Origin: an uncultured bacterium
Lineage (GTDB): Bacteria > Patescibacteriota > Minisyncoccia > Phycocordibacterales > PALSA-1337
Reading direction: 5' to 3'
DNA: 32,496 nucleotides
Assembly: GCA_903902315.1 (NCBI GenBank)
Contig: CAIUUK010000034.1
Span: 1 to 32,496, forward strand
The notes beneath the pieces are model-generated. The model saw only the letters and a list, made by a program, of their open reading frames with translations. It did not search any database and was not told the origin of the DNA. Shown here piece by piece: positions 6,728 through 15,839 of the stretch (position 1 is the first letter of the stretch; each line of letters opens with the position of its first letter). The position numbers were made by a program, and so were the translations under genes.

Positions 6728-8733
6728 TGAAAAATCGAGGTGTAGCAGCGTTCACGCTCATATTAATTGTAACTGCGATGGCTATCACTGTGGGTGTTAG
6801 TTATTATTTCATCGAAAATACAACCTCATCTTCTGTCACCAATCAACCATTAAATTTGGTAGATGCTCCACTTCCGACATATGCAGATATTTGTACTTAT
6901 CTAAGTACCGATATTTTTGATAACTATATGCCGATTGATTACCCGCGTGACAATATTGTTTTTTCAGAAATATCACTACCTGTTATATTTCCAACACCAG
7001 AACGACAATCGTCAACTTCACTCACAGTATCAAAGTCTTATGGGGTTTGTACGGCTATTTATAATGATCTGAATAAATATAATTATAATAATCCTTACGG
7101 TAGATTTTACAGTGTTGAATTTACCGCTTATGCTGCGAATGGTATTTTCTTTATAAATAATGCGAATATATATTATAGTTTTCTCAAACAACTTCCAAGT
7201 TTTATTAGGTCACATCTTGGATCGCTCGGTTCATTAACAGGCGAGATTGATGCTTTTGTAGGCAATAAATACAAGGATCAAATACAGGCTGGTGCGAAGG
7301 ATCTTCAAGGTGTTGGAGATAAAGCGTGGTGGTTTAAGACTGCAGGGAGTCTTGATGATGATCCAAATTTTATAGATAACGTCACTGGTGACCAGATTAC
7401 ATTGTACTTTGTAAAGGATCATCTCCCGTACATTCTTCATGTTAAAGGAGTCTATAAAAAAACTACTATGGGAAGAGGTGTAACCGAGCTAGAATTAAAT
7501 GAAGCGATAAATATTGCAAAGGCACTAATTCCTAAACTTCCTAAATATAATGAAGGAGAATTTGCATCTTCAACCCCCTCAAAAACCCCACCAACTCTCA
7601 CGGCCACTAGAAGCACCACCAACATCAGTCAAATCAATCTTTCTTGGACTGATAGCTCAAGCGATATAACAGGCTATCAAATCAAAAGGGCCACTGCACC
7701 AAATGATGACACTATAATTGCGAATGTTGGCGTAGCCACAGCATATGTGGATGATTTAAATACGGTAAAATTATTAAATGATCATGAATCATATGCTGTG
7801 CGTGCTGTGTATGCTGATGGTACATATTCAGGTTATTCAAATGTAGTAGAGGTTTCAAACTGCGTTCTAGTTCCTGGAAGTAAATCTGGTAATTTGAATA
7901 AAATCGTGTTTATTGAGACATATGGAATGTATGCAAATATCGACAACTATGCCCAAAAAGTAAATTCAGATATCGATGCGCTTTTGACTGTTGAACCGTA
8001 TAAAACATATAGAAATAATTTTTCTTTTTATATTGATCTAAAGAGTGCTCCAACACCACCCAGTTCCAATGCGGTTGCAGGTGTTGGTAGTTACTATCAA
8101 TTCGCAGTTAATCCTATGATAAATTACTATACTTCTAGCTGTTCAAATGGATCACCAGAAACAGATGCAGTATATTTTGCGCAAAAAGGTTACACTCCAG
8201 TTCAAACTGTCCAATTTGGAAAGACAATATTCTTGCAAGACAATGCTTCACCCGTACCATTTATATATGGATTATCTAGAACATTTGGTTTAAATAATGA
8301 ATCAATCTGGTCGACTACTGGTAATTTTGATCAATCATATAATTATCCTGGTCCACAGAATACAAATTATACTTTGTATGCTAGTCCAGTTAATTGTTCA
8401 CTGAATCCGAGTAACGATTATCGCGGGTTAAATAATCGTATATACGGTTCAATTGTAGATAAAGGTTGCACCTATTTAAATAATGGAGCAAGTCCACATT
8501 CTATGACCTACTATCGACCATCTGAGACGAGTATTATGAATCAGGATTTTGTTAGTATAAAGAATAGTCCAGTTTCTGGCTTGCTCGATAACACTGATTT
8601 GTCAAAGTTCAATGTTATAGATTGTGGCTATATCATTGCAGCTATTTCTGGTCAGAAAGTTAATAAGGTTAATGCCGCAACACACTGGTCTCAATGTTTT
8701 AATCTAGATACTGCTGGTAAATCTGAAATATAG
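6727..8733 (+). CDS. Surface protein with FN3 domain and degenerate M64-type metallopeptidase domain
   Basis: 668 residues. A pseudopilin-like N-terminal helix (FTLILIVTAMAITVGVSYYF) anchors it. Next comes a globular region (about 35-285), then a fibronectin type III domain (about 290-382, with LSWTDSSSDITGYQIKRA). The C-terminal part follows the pattern of M64 (IgA peptidase-like) zincins: a Cys-bearing segment, YRPSETSIM and KFNVID near the end. Where HExxHxxG is expected it reads YGLSRTFGLNNE, so the zinc ligands and catalytic Glu are lost; I infer a non-catalytic binding role. ATG 6727 is preferred over the in-frame TTG at 6703. Confidence 0.7.
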   Translation: MKNRGVAAFTLILIVTAMAITVGVSYYFIENTTSSSVTNQPLNLVDAPLPTYADICTYLSTDIFDNYMPIDYPRDNIVFSEISLPVIFPTPERQSSTSLTVSKSYGVCTAIYNDLNKYNYNNPYGRFYSVEFTAYAANGIFFINNANIYYSFLKQLPSFIRSHLGSLGSLTGEIDAFVGNKYKDQIQAGAKDLQGVGDKAWWFKTAGSLDDDPNFIDNVTGDQITLYFVKDHLPYILHVKGVYKKTTMGRGVTELELNEAINIAKALIPKLPKYNEGEFASSTPSKTPPTLTATRSTTNISQINLSWTDSSSDITGYQIKRATAPNDDTIIANVGVATAYVDDLNTVKLLNDHESYAVRAVYADGTYSGYSNVVEVSNCVLVPGSKSGNLNKIVFIETYGMYANIDNYAQKVNSDIDALLTVEPYKTYRNNFSFYIDLKSAPTPPSSNAVAGVGSYYQFAVNPMINYYTSSCSNGSPETDAVYFAQKGYTPVQTVQFGKTIFLQDNASPVPFIYGLSRTFGLNNESIWSTTGNFDQSYNYPGPQNTNYTLYASPVNCSLNPSNDYRGLNNRIYGSIVDKGCTYLNNGASPHSMTYYRPSETSIMNQDFVSIKNSPVSGLLDNTDLSKFNVIDCGYIIAAISGQKVNKVNAATHWSQCFNLDTAGKSEI

Positions 8734-8787
8734 AGTTGTGGTATAATTTACGCATAGTTTTATCTATTAATTATTTAATTTATTTAC

Positions 8788-10020
8788 ATGTCTCCACTTC
8801 TTACATATATAGAAAGTCAGCTGAAACTTGGTACGACTAGGGAAGTCATAACCGCTCAACTTCTAGGTCAAGGTTGGACTAGAGCTGACATTGACCGTGG
8901 GTTTATCTCATTGGAGGTGCCATTGACACCAGTCACACCTGTAACACCAACTATTCCTGTAATAACAGCTACACCTCTCGCACCACAACAAGTACAGGTT
9001 AAAAAATCATCAACAAGTTCAGTTATCACGCTCATTGTTCTTATAATTATTCTGCTTCTAATCGGTGGTGGTGTTTATTTTTACTTTACATTTATTGCGC
9101 ACAATACGCCTGCTCAAGTAGCTGACAGCAGTATATTTGATTCAGCTTCGACTACTTCAAATGATATAGGAAATACTACAGTTACTGTTGAATCAACGCC
9201 TATAAATACTTCTGCCACAAATGTTGTTACTCCCTCAGCGTCAGCCACATCTCCAGTCTCAACTCAGAAAACAGCTTCACCAGCTGTAGTAGTAAGTAAA
9301 TCAAATACAGCAGGTACAGCCAGACAATCAAACCCTGTTATAACTCTACGTGGACAATCTAAAGTAGTCATCACTCAAGGTGATACATATAAAGATTCTG
9401 GTGCAACAGCATATGATCAGGTCGATGGTACTATTTCAGATAATATAGTTACAACAGGTTTGCCAATTGACACAACAAAACCTGGTACATATACCATCAC
9501 ATATTCAGTCACTGATTCGGTCGGTTTGTCTGCAACAAAAGTATATAGAATCGTTAGTGTTCTAGCGCCTGCTTATACAAAGTTTGGTTACAAAGCTACT
9601 TTGTTTCCAGGTATAACTTTGACTGTTAGTAAGCCACAACCATATTCTACAACTACTCCGGATTATAATGACGACAGTTCGTATCAACCACGACCTGGTT
9701 ATCAATATATGGTTGCTACTGCAACATTTGATAATCAAACATCTATGGATATGCCTGAACAAGGACAATATATGGATACTAATTATACAGATTTTCACAT
9801 TGTTGATGCAAATGGCAACGGATATCCTGTTTCAGCGACATTTGTTAATAATTCCAGTGCTAATCCAGCAGCTTTAACTGGTTTTCATCTTCTTGCTTAC
9901 ACCCAACAAACTGGAACAGTCATCTTCGAAATTCCTACATCAATGCCAACAACATCTGATTTAAAGGTGGTCTATCAGTGGTCATCTGATCCAACAATTA
10001 AAGCTACTTTCGGTAACTAG
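8788..10020 (+). CDS. Membrane-anchored protein with DUF5011 Ig-like and DUF4352-like domains
   Basis: 410 residues. Residues 1-45 form a small helical domain (LLTYIESQLKLGTTREVITA, QGWTRADIDRGF) common at the N-terminus of CPR membrane proteins. After a Pro/Thr linker there is one membrane helix (about 77-102) and a long Ser/Thr-rich stalk. An Ig-like DUF5011 domain follows (about 184-256, GDTYKDSGATAYDQVDGTIS). The C-terminal beta domain (about 260-405) resembles DUF4352/telokin-like domains (YMVATATFDNQT, DFHIVDANGNGY). It is probably displayed outside the cell. TATAAT at about 8742 gives a leader of some 35 nt. A bidirectional terminator follows. Confidence 0.75.
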   Translation: MSPLLTYIESQLKLGTTREVITAQLLGQGWTRADIDRGFISLEVPLTPVTPVTPTIPVITATPLAPQQVQVKKSSTSSVITLIVLIIILLLIGGGVYFYFTFIAHNTPAQVADSSIFDSASTTSNDIGNTTVTVESTPINTSATNVVTPSASATSPVSTQKTASPAVVVSKSNTAGTARQSNPVITLRGQSKVVITQGDTYKDSGATAYDQVDGTISDNIVTTGLPIDTTKPGTYTITYSVTDSVGLSATKVYRIVSVLAPAYTKFGYKATLFPGITLTVSKPQPYSTTTPDYNDDSSYQPRPGYQYMVATATFDNQTSMDMPEQGQYMDTNYTDFHIVDANGNGYPVSATFVNNSSANPAALTGFHLLAYTQQTGTVIFEIPTSMPTTSDLKVVYQWSSDPTIKATFGN

Positions 10021-10025
10021 GGCAT

Positions 10026-10053
10026 AAAAAAGAGGCCACCGAGCCTCTTTTTT
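10026..10053. terminator. Bidirectional terminator
   Basis: AAAAAGAGGC paired with GCCTCTTTTT around a 6-nt loop, with A- and T-runs on both sides, lies between two convergent genes and can stop transcription from either. Confidence 0.85.
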
Positions 10054-10086
10054 ATTGATTCAAATTTTAGACAAAAAAGAATCTAA

Positions 10087-10320
10087 CTAGATTCCTAAAG
10101 CAGTCTTGATATGAGCTTCATCGAAGCCGACGATGACTTCTGAGCCGATATCGATGACAGGAACACCCATCTGACCTGTTTTATCGATCATCTCGCGACG
10201 CTTTTCTAGATCTGAAGCTACATTGTATTCAGTGAAGGCGACATTGTTAGCTTTAAAAAAGGACTTGGCCATGTTGCAATAAGTACAAGTTGGTGTTGAA
10301 TATATTACGACGTTTTTCAT
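10087..10320 (-). CDS. Glutaredoxin-like protein
   Basis: 77 residues with the thioredoxin fold of small glutaredoxin/NrdH-like proteins. The redox motif CTYC is near residues 12-15 (YSTPTCTYCNMAK), the cis-Pro segment is MGVPVI, and the C-terminal GFD matches glutaredoxins. It is a cytosolic thiol-disulfide reductant. It is transcribed alone, convergent with the preceding surface-protein gene and divergent from the DedA-PAP2 gene. Confidence 0.9.
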   Translation of the reverse strand: MKNVVIYSTPTCTYCNMAKSFFKANNVAFTEYNVASDLEKRREMIDKTGQMGVPVIDIGSEVIVGFDEAHIKTALGI

Positions 10321-10398
10321 GTGTATTATTTTTGTTTGTTAATTAAATAATAAATATCGAGCAAAACTAATTAGATTTTTAGTATAGCATATACATGC

Positions 10399-10404
10399 TA
10401 TAAT
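10399..10404 (+). promoter_or_regulatory. Extended -10 of the DedA-PAP2 gene
   Basis: TGCTATAAT, an extended -10, ends 11 nt before ATG 10416, leaving a leader of only a few bases. Confidence 0.5.
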
Positions 10405-10415
10405 TTACATTAACT

Positions 10416-11708
10416 ATGCACTACAGTTCAGTTCTCCACATCTTTTCAGTTTTGTCAGATAATATAAGCTATTACATTACTATAGGAGGTTATCCATTCT
10501 TGTTTTTGGCTGTTATTTTGGAGGGATTACCCTTAATTGGTACTCTTGTACCTGGTCATATTGCTATTATTGCTGGGGGCTTTCTGGCACATACTGGAAT
10601 TATGAATATTTGGATGGTGATCATCATCGCTCTTATTGCGGCAATTTTAGGTGATGCTATGGGTTTTTATTTAGGACGGCATTACGGAATTAGTTTTATT
10701 GATAAATTCAAAAAATATTTCTTTATAAAAAATCAGCATATCGATAAGGCACAAAAGTTACTTACGAAACACACAGGCAAAGCGATGATTTTGGGACGAT
10801 TGAGTCCCATCACTCGTGCATTTATGCCTTTTTTGGTTGGAACAGGTCAAACTGGGGTGTTGAAGTTTTGGGTATTTAATTTAATTGGAGCAATTGTCTG
10901 GGTTGGTTTATCTGTGACTTTGGGTTATGGATTTAGTTATGGATATGAAGCCGCTACGGGTTACTTTGGTCGAGCTGTTGTTATGACGGTGATATTTGCT
11001 GGTCTCATCGTTTGGGGTTATAGATTTATAAATACTCGATTTCATATATTTCGCAAATATGAATTATTTGCTTTGATTATAAATATAGTTTCTTTGATTA
11101 TTCTGGCTTTCATGATACGAGATGCGTGGTCATCAACATCACTGATGGCTAATTTTGATATCTATGTAAATAGTTTTATGAATAATCAAGTCGGTAGTAC
11201 AATGATCAGTGTCGCAGAATTTATAAGTTTCATTGGAAGTGTGGCGATACCAGTTTCGGCAGGATTAATTATCGCTGGAGTTTTCGTATTTCATGGAAGA
11301 TGGCGTTCTGCTGTTGTGATGATTTTGTCGATCGTCTCTGCCTTTACTTTATTTAGTTTTATGAAGGAGTTCTTTGATAGGGCTCGACCGGAAAATGCAC
11401 TACAATTGCTTACAGACCCAAGTTTTCCATCTGGTCATGCTACGATGGCAGCAACATTCTTTTTTGTGTGCGCGTATCTCTTTTCACGAAAAATTAAATT
11501 TTGGGTTTGGCGTGAGTCGTTTATTGTCATCTGTGCTTTAGCAACTATTGCTATAGGTGTGAGTCGAATTGTTCTAAATGTTCACTGGGTTTCAGATGTT
11601 ATAGCTGGCTGGGCTCTGGGAATTTTCTGTGCAACAGCATCTATTTTACTTGTTAGGTATGTTGGAGAGTTGTTTCGAGGTGAGATAAAGAAAGGAAAGA
11701 AGGTTTAG
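10416..11708 (+). CDS. DedA-PAP2 fusion: lipid-carrier translocase and phosphatase
   Basis: 430 residues in two halves. Residues ~1-200 form a DedA/SNARE-associated domain (EGLPLIGTLVPGH, GDAMGFYLGRHYG, GRLSPITRAFMPFLVG). DedA proteins such as UptA carry undecaprenyl phosphate back across the membrane. Residues ~245-420 form a PAP2 phosphatase with all three motifs: KEFFDRARP, PSFPSGHATM and SRIVLNVHWVSDV, containing the catalytic His pair. PAP2 enzymes of this type dephosphorylate undecaprenyl pyrophosphate. The fusion would couple dephosphorylation and flipping of the cell-wall lipid carrier; the substrate is inferred. Confidence 0.88.
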   Translation: MHYSSVLHIFSVLSDNISYYITIGGYPFLFLAVILEGLPLIGTLVPGHIAIIAGGFLAHTGIMNIWMVIIIALIAAILGDAMGFYLGRHYGISFIDKFKKYFFIKNQHIDKAQKLLTKHTGKAMILGRLSPITRAFMPFLVGTGQTGVLKFWVFNLIGAIVWVGLSVTLGYGFSYGYEAATGYFGRAVVMTVIFAGLIVWGYRFINTRFHIFRKYELFALIINIVSLIILAFMIRDAWSSTSLMANFDIYVNSFMNNQVGSTMISVAEFISFIGSVAIPVSAGLIIAGVFVFHGRWRSAVVMILSIVSAFTLFSFMKEFFDRARPENALQLLTDPSFPSGHATMAATFFFVCAYLFSRKIKFWVWRESFIVICALATIAIGVSRIVLNVHWVSDVIAGWALGIFCATASILLVRYVGELFRGEIKKGKKV

Positions 11709-11732
11709 AATAGTCGACTTCTGACAAATAAT

Positions 11733-13268
11733 CTACTTCAACAAACTAACACCAGTCATTTTTTCTGGTTTCTTTAAGCCCATAAGAGCGAGGATAGTTG
11801 GTGCGACATCTGAAAGACCACCATCCGTGAGAGTGTAATCATGGGAAGTAAGAATACATGGAACTGGACTGGTTGTATGAGAAGTGTGTTTTGTTCCAGT
11901 TATAGGATCGATGTTTATCTCAGCGTTTCCGTGATCAGCGATAATGATAGCTGAACCACCAGCCTCTGTGAGAGCCGTTATAACTCTTTTGAGTTGTGTA
12001 TCAACTGTTTCAATGGCTGTGATAATGGCTGGGACATTTGCAGTGTGACCAACCATGTCTGGGTTAGCAAAATTTATAAATACAAAAGGTGTATTTTTCT
12101 TTACTTCAATTATAGCTGCAGCGGCTATAGCTTCAGCACGCATTTCCGGAGCTAGATCATGAGTTTTTACATCTTTTCTACTTGGAAGCAAAATATCCCT
12201 TTCGCCAGTATACGGAGCTTCACGTCCACCATTCAAGAAATATGTGGCATGAGCAAACTTGTCTGTTTCAGCTATGTGTGCTTGATCAAGTCCTGCATTT
12301 GCAATCTCTTGACCTAGAGTCGTTTCTATTTTTATTGGAGGAAATACAATTTCACAAGCAAAATCAGAAGAATACTCCGTGAGAGTGACAAACATGATAT
12401 TTTCATCTTTTGCATGAGCAATAATCTTTTCTGAAATCATACGCGCACGATCGGCTCTGAAATTAAAAAAGAAAACAGCATCATCTTTTTCAATAGCACA
12501 ACCAGTACCTTCTGGTGTAGCACAGACAGTTGGTTCTAGAAGCTCATCGTTTTTACCAGCTTTGTATTGTTCTTCTAGGTATGCTGAAGGTTTAATTGCA
12601 CAAACATTTCCTTCACATTCAAAAATAGCTTTTTCTGTTTGAGCGAGGCGATCCCAGTTATGATCACGATCCATAGCGTAATATCTTCCAGAAATAGTAG
12701 CAATAAAAAATTTAGGTTTATCGACAGGCTCGTCAATGTTCAACTCCGTTAGAATAGTTTCAAGAGCTTTCAAATATTCAGAAGCACTTTGCGGAGGTGT
12801 GTCACGACCATCAGTAAAAACATGAATCGCGACTTTAGGAACATTGTTTTTCTTGGCAATTCGTAGAAATGCATAGAGATGTTCTTGGTGACTATGAACT
12901 CCACCTGGTGAGACGAGTCCTTGGACATGGAGTGTTGAATCGTACTTTTTTACATGAGTGAAAAGATCCTGGATTGATTGGTTTTTTTCAAAATCTCCAT
13001 CAGCTATAGCTTTATCAATACGGACTAAATCAGTATCAATGACGGCTCCAGCACCGATGGTAGTGTGACCAACTTCACTGTTACCCATTTGACCTTCAGG
13101 AAGACCTACGGCATTACCGGAAGCTTTAAGAAGGGAATGAGGATATGTATTCCAGATAAGGTCGAAAAAAGGTTTTTTTGAGCCTAGAATAGCGTTATTT
13201 TTAGTCTCTTCGCGGTAGCCCCAGCCGTCGAGGACGATGAGCATAGTAGTCTTTTGTGCAGTTTTCAT
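11733..13268 (-). CDS. gpmI: 2,3-bisphosphoglycerate-independent phosphoglycerate mutase
   Basis: 511 residues, the normal family length. It interconverts 3- and 2-phosphoglycerate in glycolysis with two Mn ions and a phosphoserine. Motifs seen: VLDGWGYRE with the first metal Asp, the catalytic Ser in GQMGNSEVGHTTIGAG, HVFTDGRDTPP, the RADRAR phosphate-binding segment, NFANPDMVGHT, and IIADHGNAE with metal ligands near the C-terminus. TACAAT (complement of 13276-13281) lies 7 nt before the ATG, so the mRNA is probably leaderless. It is convergent with the DedA-PAP2 gene. Confidence 0.97.
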   Translation of the reverse strand: MKTAQKTTMLIVLDGWGYREETKNNAILGSKKPFFDLIWNTYPHSLLKASGNAVGLPEGQMGNSEVGHTTIGAGAVIDTDLVRIDKAIADGDFEKNQSIQDLFTHVKKYDSTLHVQGLVSPGGVHSHQEHLYAFLRIAKKNNVPKVAIHVFTDGRDTPPQSASEYLKALETILTELNIDEPVDKPKFFIATISGRYYAMDRDHNWDRLAQTEKAIFECEGNVCAIKPSAYLEEQYKAGKNDELLEPTVCATPEGTGCAIEKDDAVFFFNFRADRARMISEKIIAHAKDENIMFVTLTEYSSDFACEIVFPPIKIETTLGQEIANAGLDQAHIAETDKFAHATYFLNGGREAPYTGERDILLPSRKDVKTHDLAPEMRAEAIAAAAIIEVKKNTPFVFINFANPDMVGHTANVPAIITAIETVDTQLKRVITALTEAGGSAIIIADHGNAEINIDPITGTKHTSHTTSPVPCILTSHDYTLTDGGLSDVAPTILALMGLKKPEKMTGVSLLK

Positions 13269-13302
13269 GCAGGCTATTGTAGCATATTTTATGAAACGGT
13301 TT

Positions 13303-13340
13303 TTTTATCGTTTCTTTAGCGAAATTTTATCGTTTCTTTA
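13303..13340. repeat. Tandem 16-bp repeat upstream of the pilin gene
   Basis: TTTTATCGTTTCTTTA occurs at 13303-13318 and again at 13325-13340 (22-bp period), with a decayed third copy after it. It lies between the gpmI promoter and the pilin promoter and could be a regulatory site. Confidence 0.4.
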
Positions 13341-13419
13341 TCATTTTTTTATCAGAATTTGATCAATATCAAATATCATTATGAATTATTAGTTTATTAT
13401 TAGTTTAATTATACAAATC

Positions 13420-13896
13420 ATGTATTTAAGAAAATTGAAGAGAGGTTTTACTTTGATAGAAGTTCTAGTGGTTATTGGTATTATTGCGGTTCTAGCTGCA
13501 GTTGTTCTGGTTGCCGTAAATCCAGCCAGACAATTCAAATTGGCTCGTGATTCACAACGAACAAGTAATGTAGTGGAGATATTAAATGCGATTGGTCAAA
13601 ATATTTCTGAACACAAAGGAACATTTGTCTGTAATGGTTCATCGAGAGACATTCCGGTTACGCACTCGTATGTTAGTAGTTTAGCGTCGTCTACTTCGTT
13701 TGTTACTATTGATATAGCTTCATGTCTTGTGCCAGATTATATTTCCTCATTACCATACGATCCATCACTTGTTGGAGCATTCTACATCTCAACAACATCA
13801 TATAATACTGGTTATGAGGTGTTCCGTGATTCTACTGGTAGAATTACCGCTAGTTCAACAGGTGAATTAACTCCAACTATTTCTGCAACCAGATAA
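13420..13896 (+). CDS. Type IV pilin-like (pseudopilin) protein
   Basis: 158 residues with a class III prepilin signal: basic leader MYLRKLKRG followed by FTLIEVLVVIGIIAVLAAVV. Cleavage by a prepilin peptidase after the Gly and N-methylation of the Phe are expected; the Glu at +5 is present. The helix continues into a coil (NPARQFKLARDSQRTSN) and a small C-terminal domain with two Cys about 30 residues apart. No assembly genes are nearby, so the machinery is encoded elsewhere. TATACA lies close before the ATG. Confidence 0.9.
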   Translation: MYLRKLKRGFTLIEVLVVIGIIAVLAAVVLVAVNPARQFKLARDSQRTSNVVEILNAIGQNISEHKGTFVCNGSSRDIPVTHSYVSSLASSTSFVTIDIASCLVPDYISSLPYDPSLVGAFYISTTSYNTGYEVFRDSTGRITASSTGELTPTISATR

Positions 13897-13951
13897 TACA
13901 ACTCGTTAGTAAAGTAGTTAGTACAGTAGATTAGTATGGTAAAATTGTATC

Positions 13952-14947
13952 ATGAATATGTCACCAAAGTTCTTTGTGTTTTTCATCACTATTCTAATTA
14001 TTACGGTCATCGGTATTATTGCTGGTGTAAATTTGATTATGATGAATTCTACATCGATACCAGTATCCTCAACTCATACAATTCAGATAGATAATCAATC
14101 CGATAGACAAGACCAGGGACAAGCACAAAGTCAGAAAATAGTGACAAAAGGTATTTTTTTGAGCACTACAACTCTGAGTACTACTACACTAGGCAAATCA
14201 TCCCAAGTAGTAAATCCAATTACAGCTTACGCGTATCTGGTAGGGAATGTCGATACAGGACAGGTGTATTTTAGTTCTAACCAGAGTGAAGTTTTACCAG
14301 TGGCTTCGATGTCAAAATTGATGACAGCTATCGTTGCTACAGATGAATTCACACCAACAACTACTATAGAGATAACATCACTGAACATGGAGGTTGCTAC
14401 TGATACGAGCAATCTCTATGTTGGTGAAAAGTTTACTTTGAAGGAGATTTTACAGCCACTTCTACTTAGTTCTTCAAATATTGCAGCTGAAGCAATTGCT
14501 TCTACAGCAATTGATCGCGCCGTATTTATGAATGCAATGTCTAATACTGCTTGGGAAATTGGTATGCCACATGCGTATTTTGCAGATCCATCAGGGCTTG
14601 ATCCAGAAAATCATGCAAATGCCAAAGATGTTTTTGCTATGGCTGAGTATCTATATAAATACCGCCCAGATATTTTGGAAATAACCAGGACAATTCAGGC
14701 TAATCTGGCTACGACTACCAATCATGGCTCTCACATTGTCAACAGTACACATCCATTTGTGACTGACCCTAGATTTATAGGCGGTAAAACAGGTCGTACA
14801 TTTGAGGCTGGAGAGACGATGTTAACTATTCTTAATATCGACAATAAACCGATCGTATTTATAGTTCTACATTCTAAATATGGCTATAGAGCAACTGACA
14901 CGAGTCAGCTCATAAAGAAATTCATTTCAGATTACATCACTGCTTGA
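13952..14947 (+). CDS. D-alanyl-D-alanine carboxypeptidase (peptidase S11)
   Basis: 331 residues with an N-terminal membrane anchor (about 5-32) and an S11 penicillin-binding-protein fold. Active-site motifs are SMSK (SxxK, with the nucleophile Ser), SSN (SxN) and KTG in FIGGKTGRTFEAGE. It trims the terminal D-Ala from peptidoglycan stem peptides outside the membrane. TAAAAT (13940-13945) ends 6 nt before the ATG. The 3' end overlaps the convergent PAP2 gene by 16 nt. Confidence 0.92.
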   Translation: MNMSPKFFVFFITILIITVIGIIAGVNLIMMNSTSIPVSSTHTIQIDNQSDRQDQGQAQSQKIVTKGIFLSTTTLSTTTLGKSSQVVNPITAYAYLVGNVDTGQVYFSSNQSEVLPVASMSKLMTAIVATDEFTPTTTIEITSLNMEVATDTSNLYVGEKFTLKEILQPLLLSSSNIAAEAIASTAIDRAVFMNAMSNTAWEIGMPHAYFADPSGLDPENHANAKDVFAMAEYLYKYRPDILEITRTIQANLATTTNHGSHIVNSTHPFVTDPRFIGGKTGRTFEAGETMLTILNIDNKPIVFIVLHSKYGYRATDTSQLIKKFISDYITA

Positions 14948-15615
14948 AATTCCTCCCGGTCTTTTTTGAATGTCTTTGCTGTTATGACGAATATTGTATA
15001 TGAAATAAAGAAAGCTGAAGCAACATCAATTGTATAGTGCAGGTGTCCTAAAAGAACTATAATTCCGAAGAATATAGAAGTAGCAAAACAGAATATGCGA
15101 GTCAAACGATGTTTCCAGAAAACCAGAGCGAGCATGAACGGAAGTCCGGTATGTCCAGAAAAGAATAGATCGGCACCAGTACTCAACAAAAAGAAGTTAG
15201 GGTTATTTGAAAGTGCATGAAGAAGTGCAGCTGAACTTCCATCTATTATATTGTGATCTGGAAATGGTCCTATGTGTGTGAGGGTTATGAATCCTGATCG
15301 AATAAGTACGAACATGGCGACACTTTTCATTGCAAAAGGTAATGTGCGTGGGTTGCTGAAACATAGAATCGCTATCCACAATCCAAAGACCATTGGTCCA
15401 AATACGAATATCCAATCAACTTCGAATACAGGTATGTTTGATAAAACAATATCCGATACAGCGCTGGAAGCTCGTTCAAACGCATAGGCTGCTGCAAAGT
15501 AGTTAACTACTAGTGCACCAAGTAAGAGAAGAATGCTTATGATTAATGATTTAACAAATTTCCTATCCCTAAAAGCTTCGCGGTATTTATGAATGATGTT
15601 TGATGGTTTGTACAT
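14932..15615 (-). CDS. PAP2 superfamily membrane phosphatase/transferase (PAP2_C type)
   Basis: 227 residues with about six membrane helices. FFSGHTGLPF and GHLHYTIDVASAF are the His-bearing motifs of PAP2_C (sphingomyelin-synthase-like) proteins, which act on lipid phosphates. The classical KxxxxxxRP motif is not evident, consistent with this branch. It follows a 56-aa membrane protein gene after 9 nt and is probably cotranscribed with it. Its 3' end overlaps the carboxypeptidase gene. Substrate not known; a lipid-carrier role fits the neighbours. Confidence 0.78.
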   Translation of the reverse strand: MYKPSNIIHKYREAFRDRKFVKSLIISILLLLGALVVNYFAAAYAFERASSAVSDIVLSNIPVFEVDWIFVFGPMVFGLWIAILCFSNPRTLPFAMKSVAMFVLIRSGFITLTHIGPFPDHNIIDGSSAALLHALSNNPNFFLLSTGADLFFSGHTGLPFMLALVFWKHRLTRIFCFATSIFFGIIVLLGHLHYTIDVASAFFISYTIFVITAKTFKKDREEFQAVM

Positions 15616-15624
15616 GTTATTTAA

Positions 15625-15795
15625 TTAAAGAATGTGTGAAAGTTTGAATCCTCCCCAGATGCCGAGTAATCCACCTATTGTGCTCCAGATAATTGATGCA
15701 AATGAAAATGAATCACCACCCCAGATCATTGGTATAAAACTGCCAGCAGTTGATCCTATAAATACACCGATCCAGATAAGACTTTTTGACGACAT
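15625..15795 (-). CDS. Small glycine-rich membrane protein (56 aa)
   Basis: 56 residues forming two membrane helices with Gly-rich packing (SLIWIGVFIGSTAGSF, then IIWSTIGGLLGIWGGF). TATAAT on the minus strand lies 7 nt before the ATG, indicating a leaderless mRNA, and the PAP2-type gene follows after 9 nt. Function unknown. Confidence 0.7.
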   Translation of the reverse strand: MSSKSLIWIGVFIGSTAGSFIPMIWGGDSFSFASIIWSTIGGLLGIWGGFKLSHIL

Positions 15796-15827
15796 GGCTC
15801 GAATTATACTCTATTTTTTACTCGTGG

Positions 15828-15833
15828 TACAAT
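15828..15833 (+). promoter_or_regulatory. -10 box of uppP
   Basis: TACAAT ends 6 nt before ATG 15840, the same leaderless spacing as in other backbone genes. Divergent from the promoter of the 56-aa gene. Confidence 0.5.
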
Positions 15834-15839
15834 CCTCAC

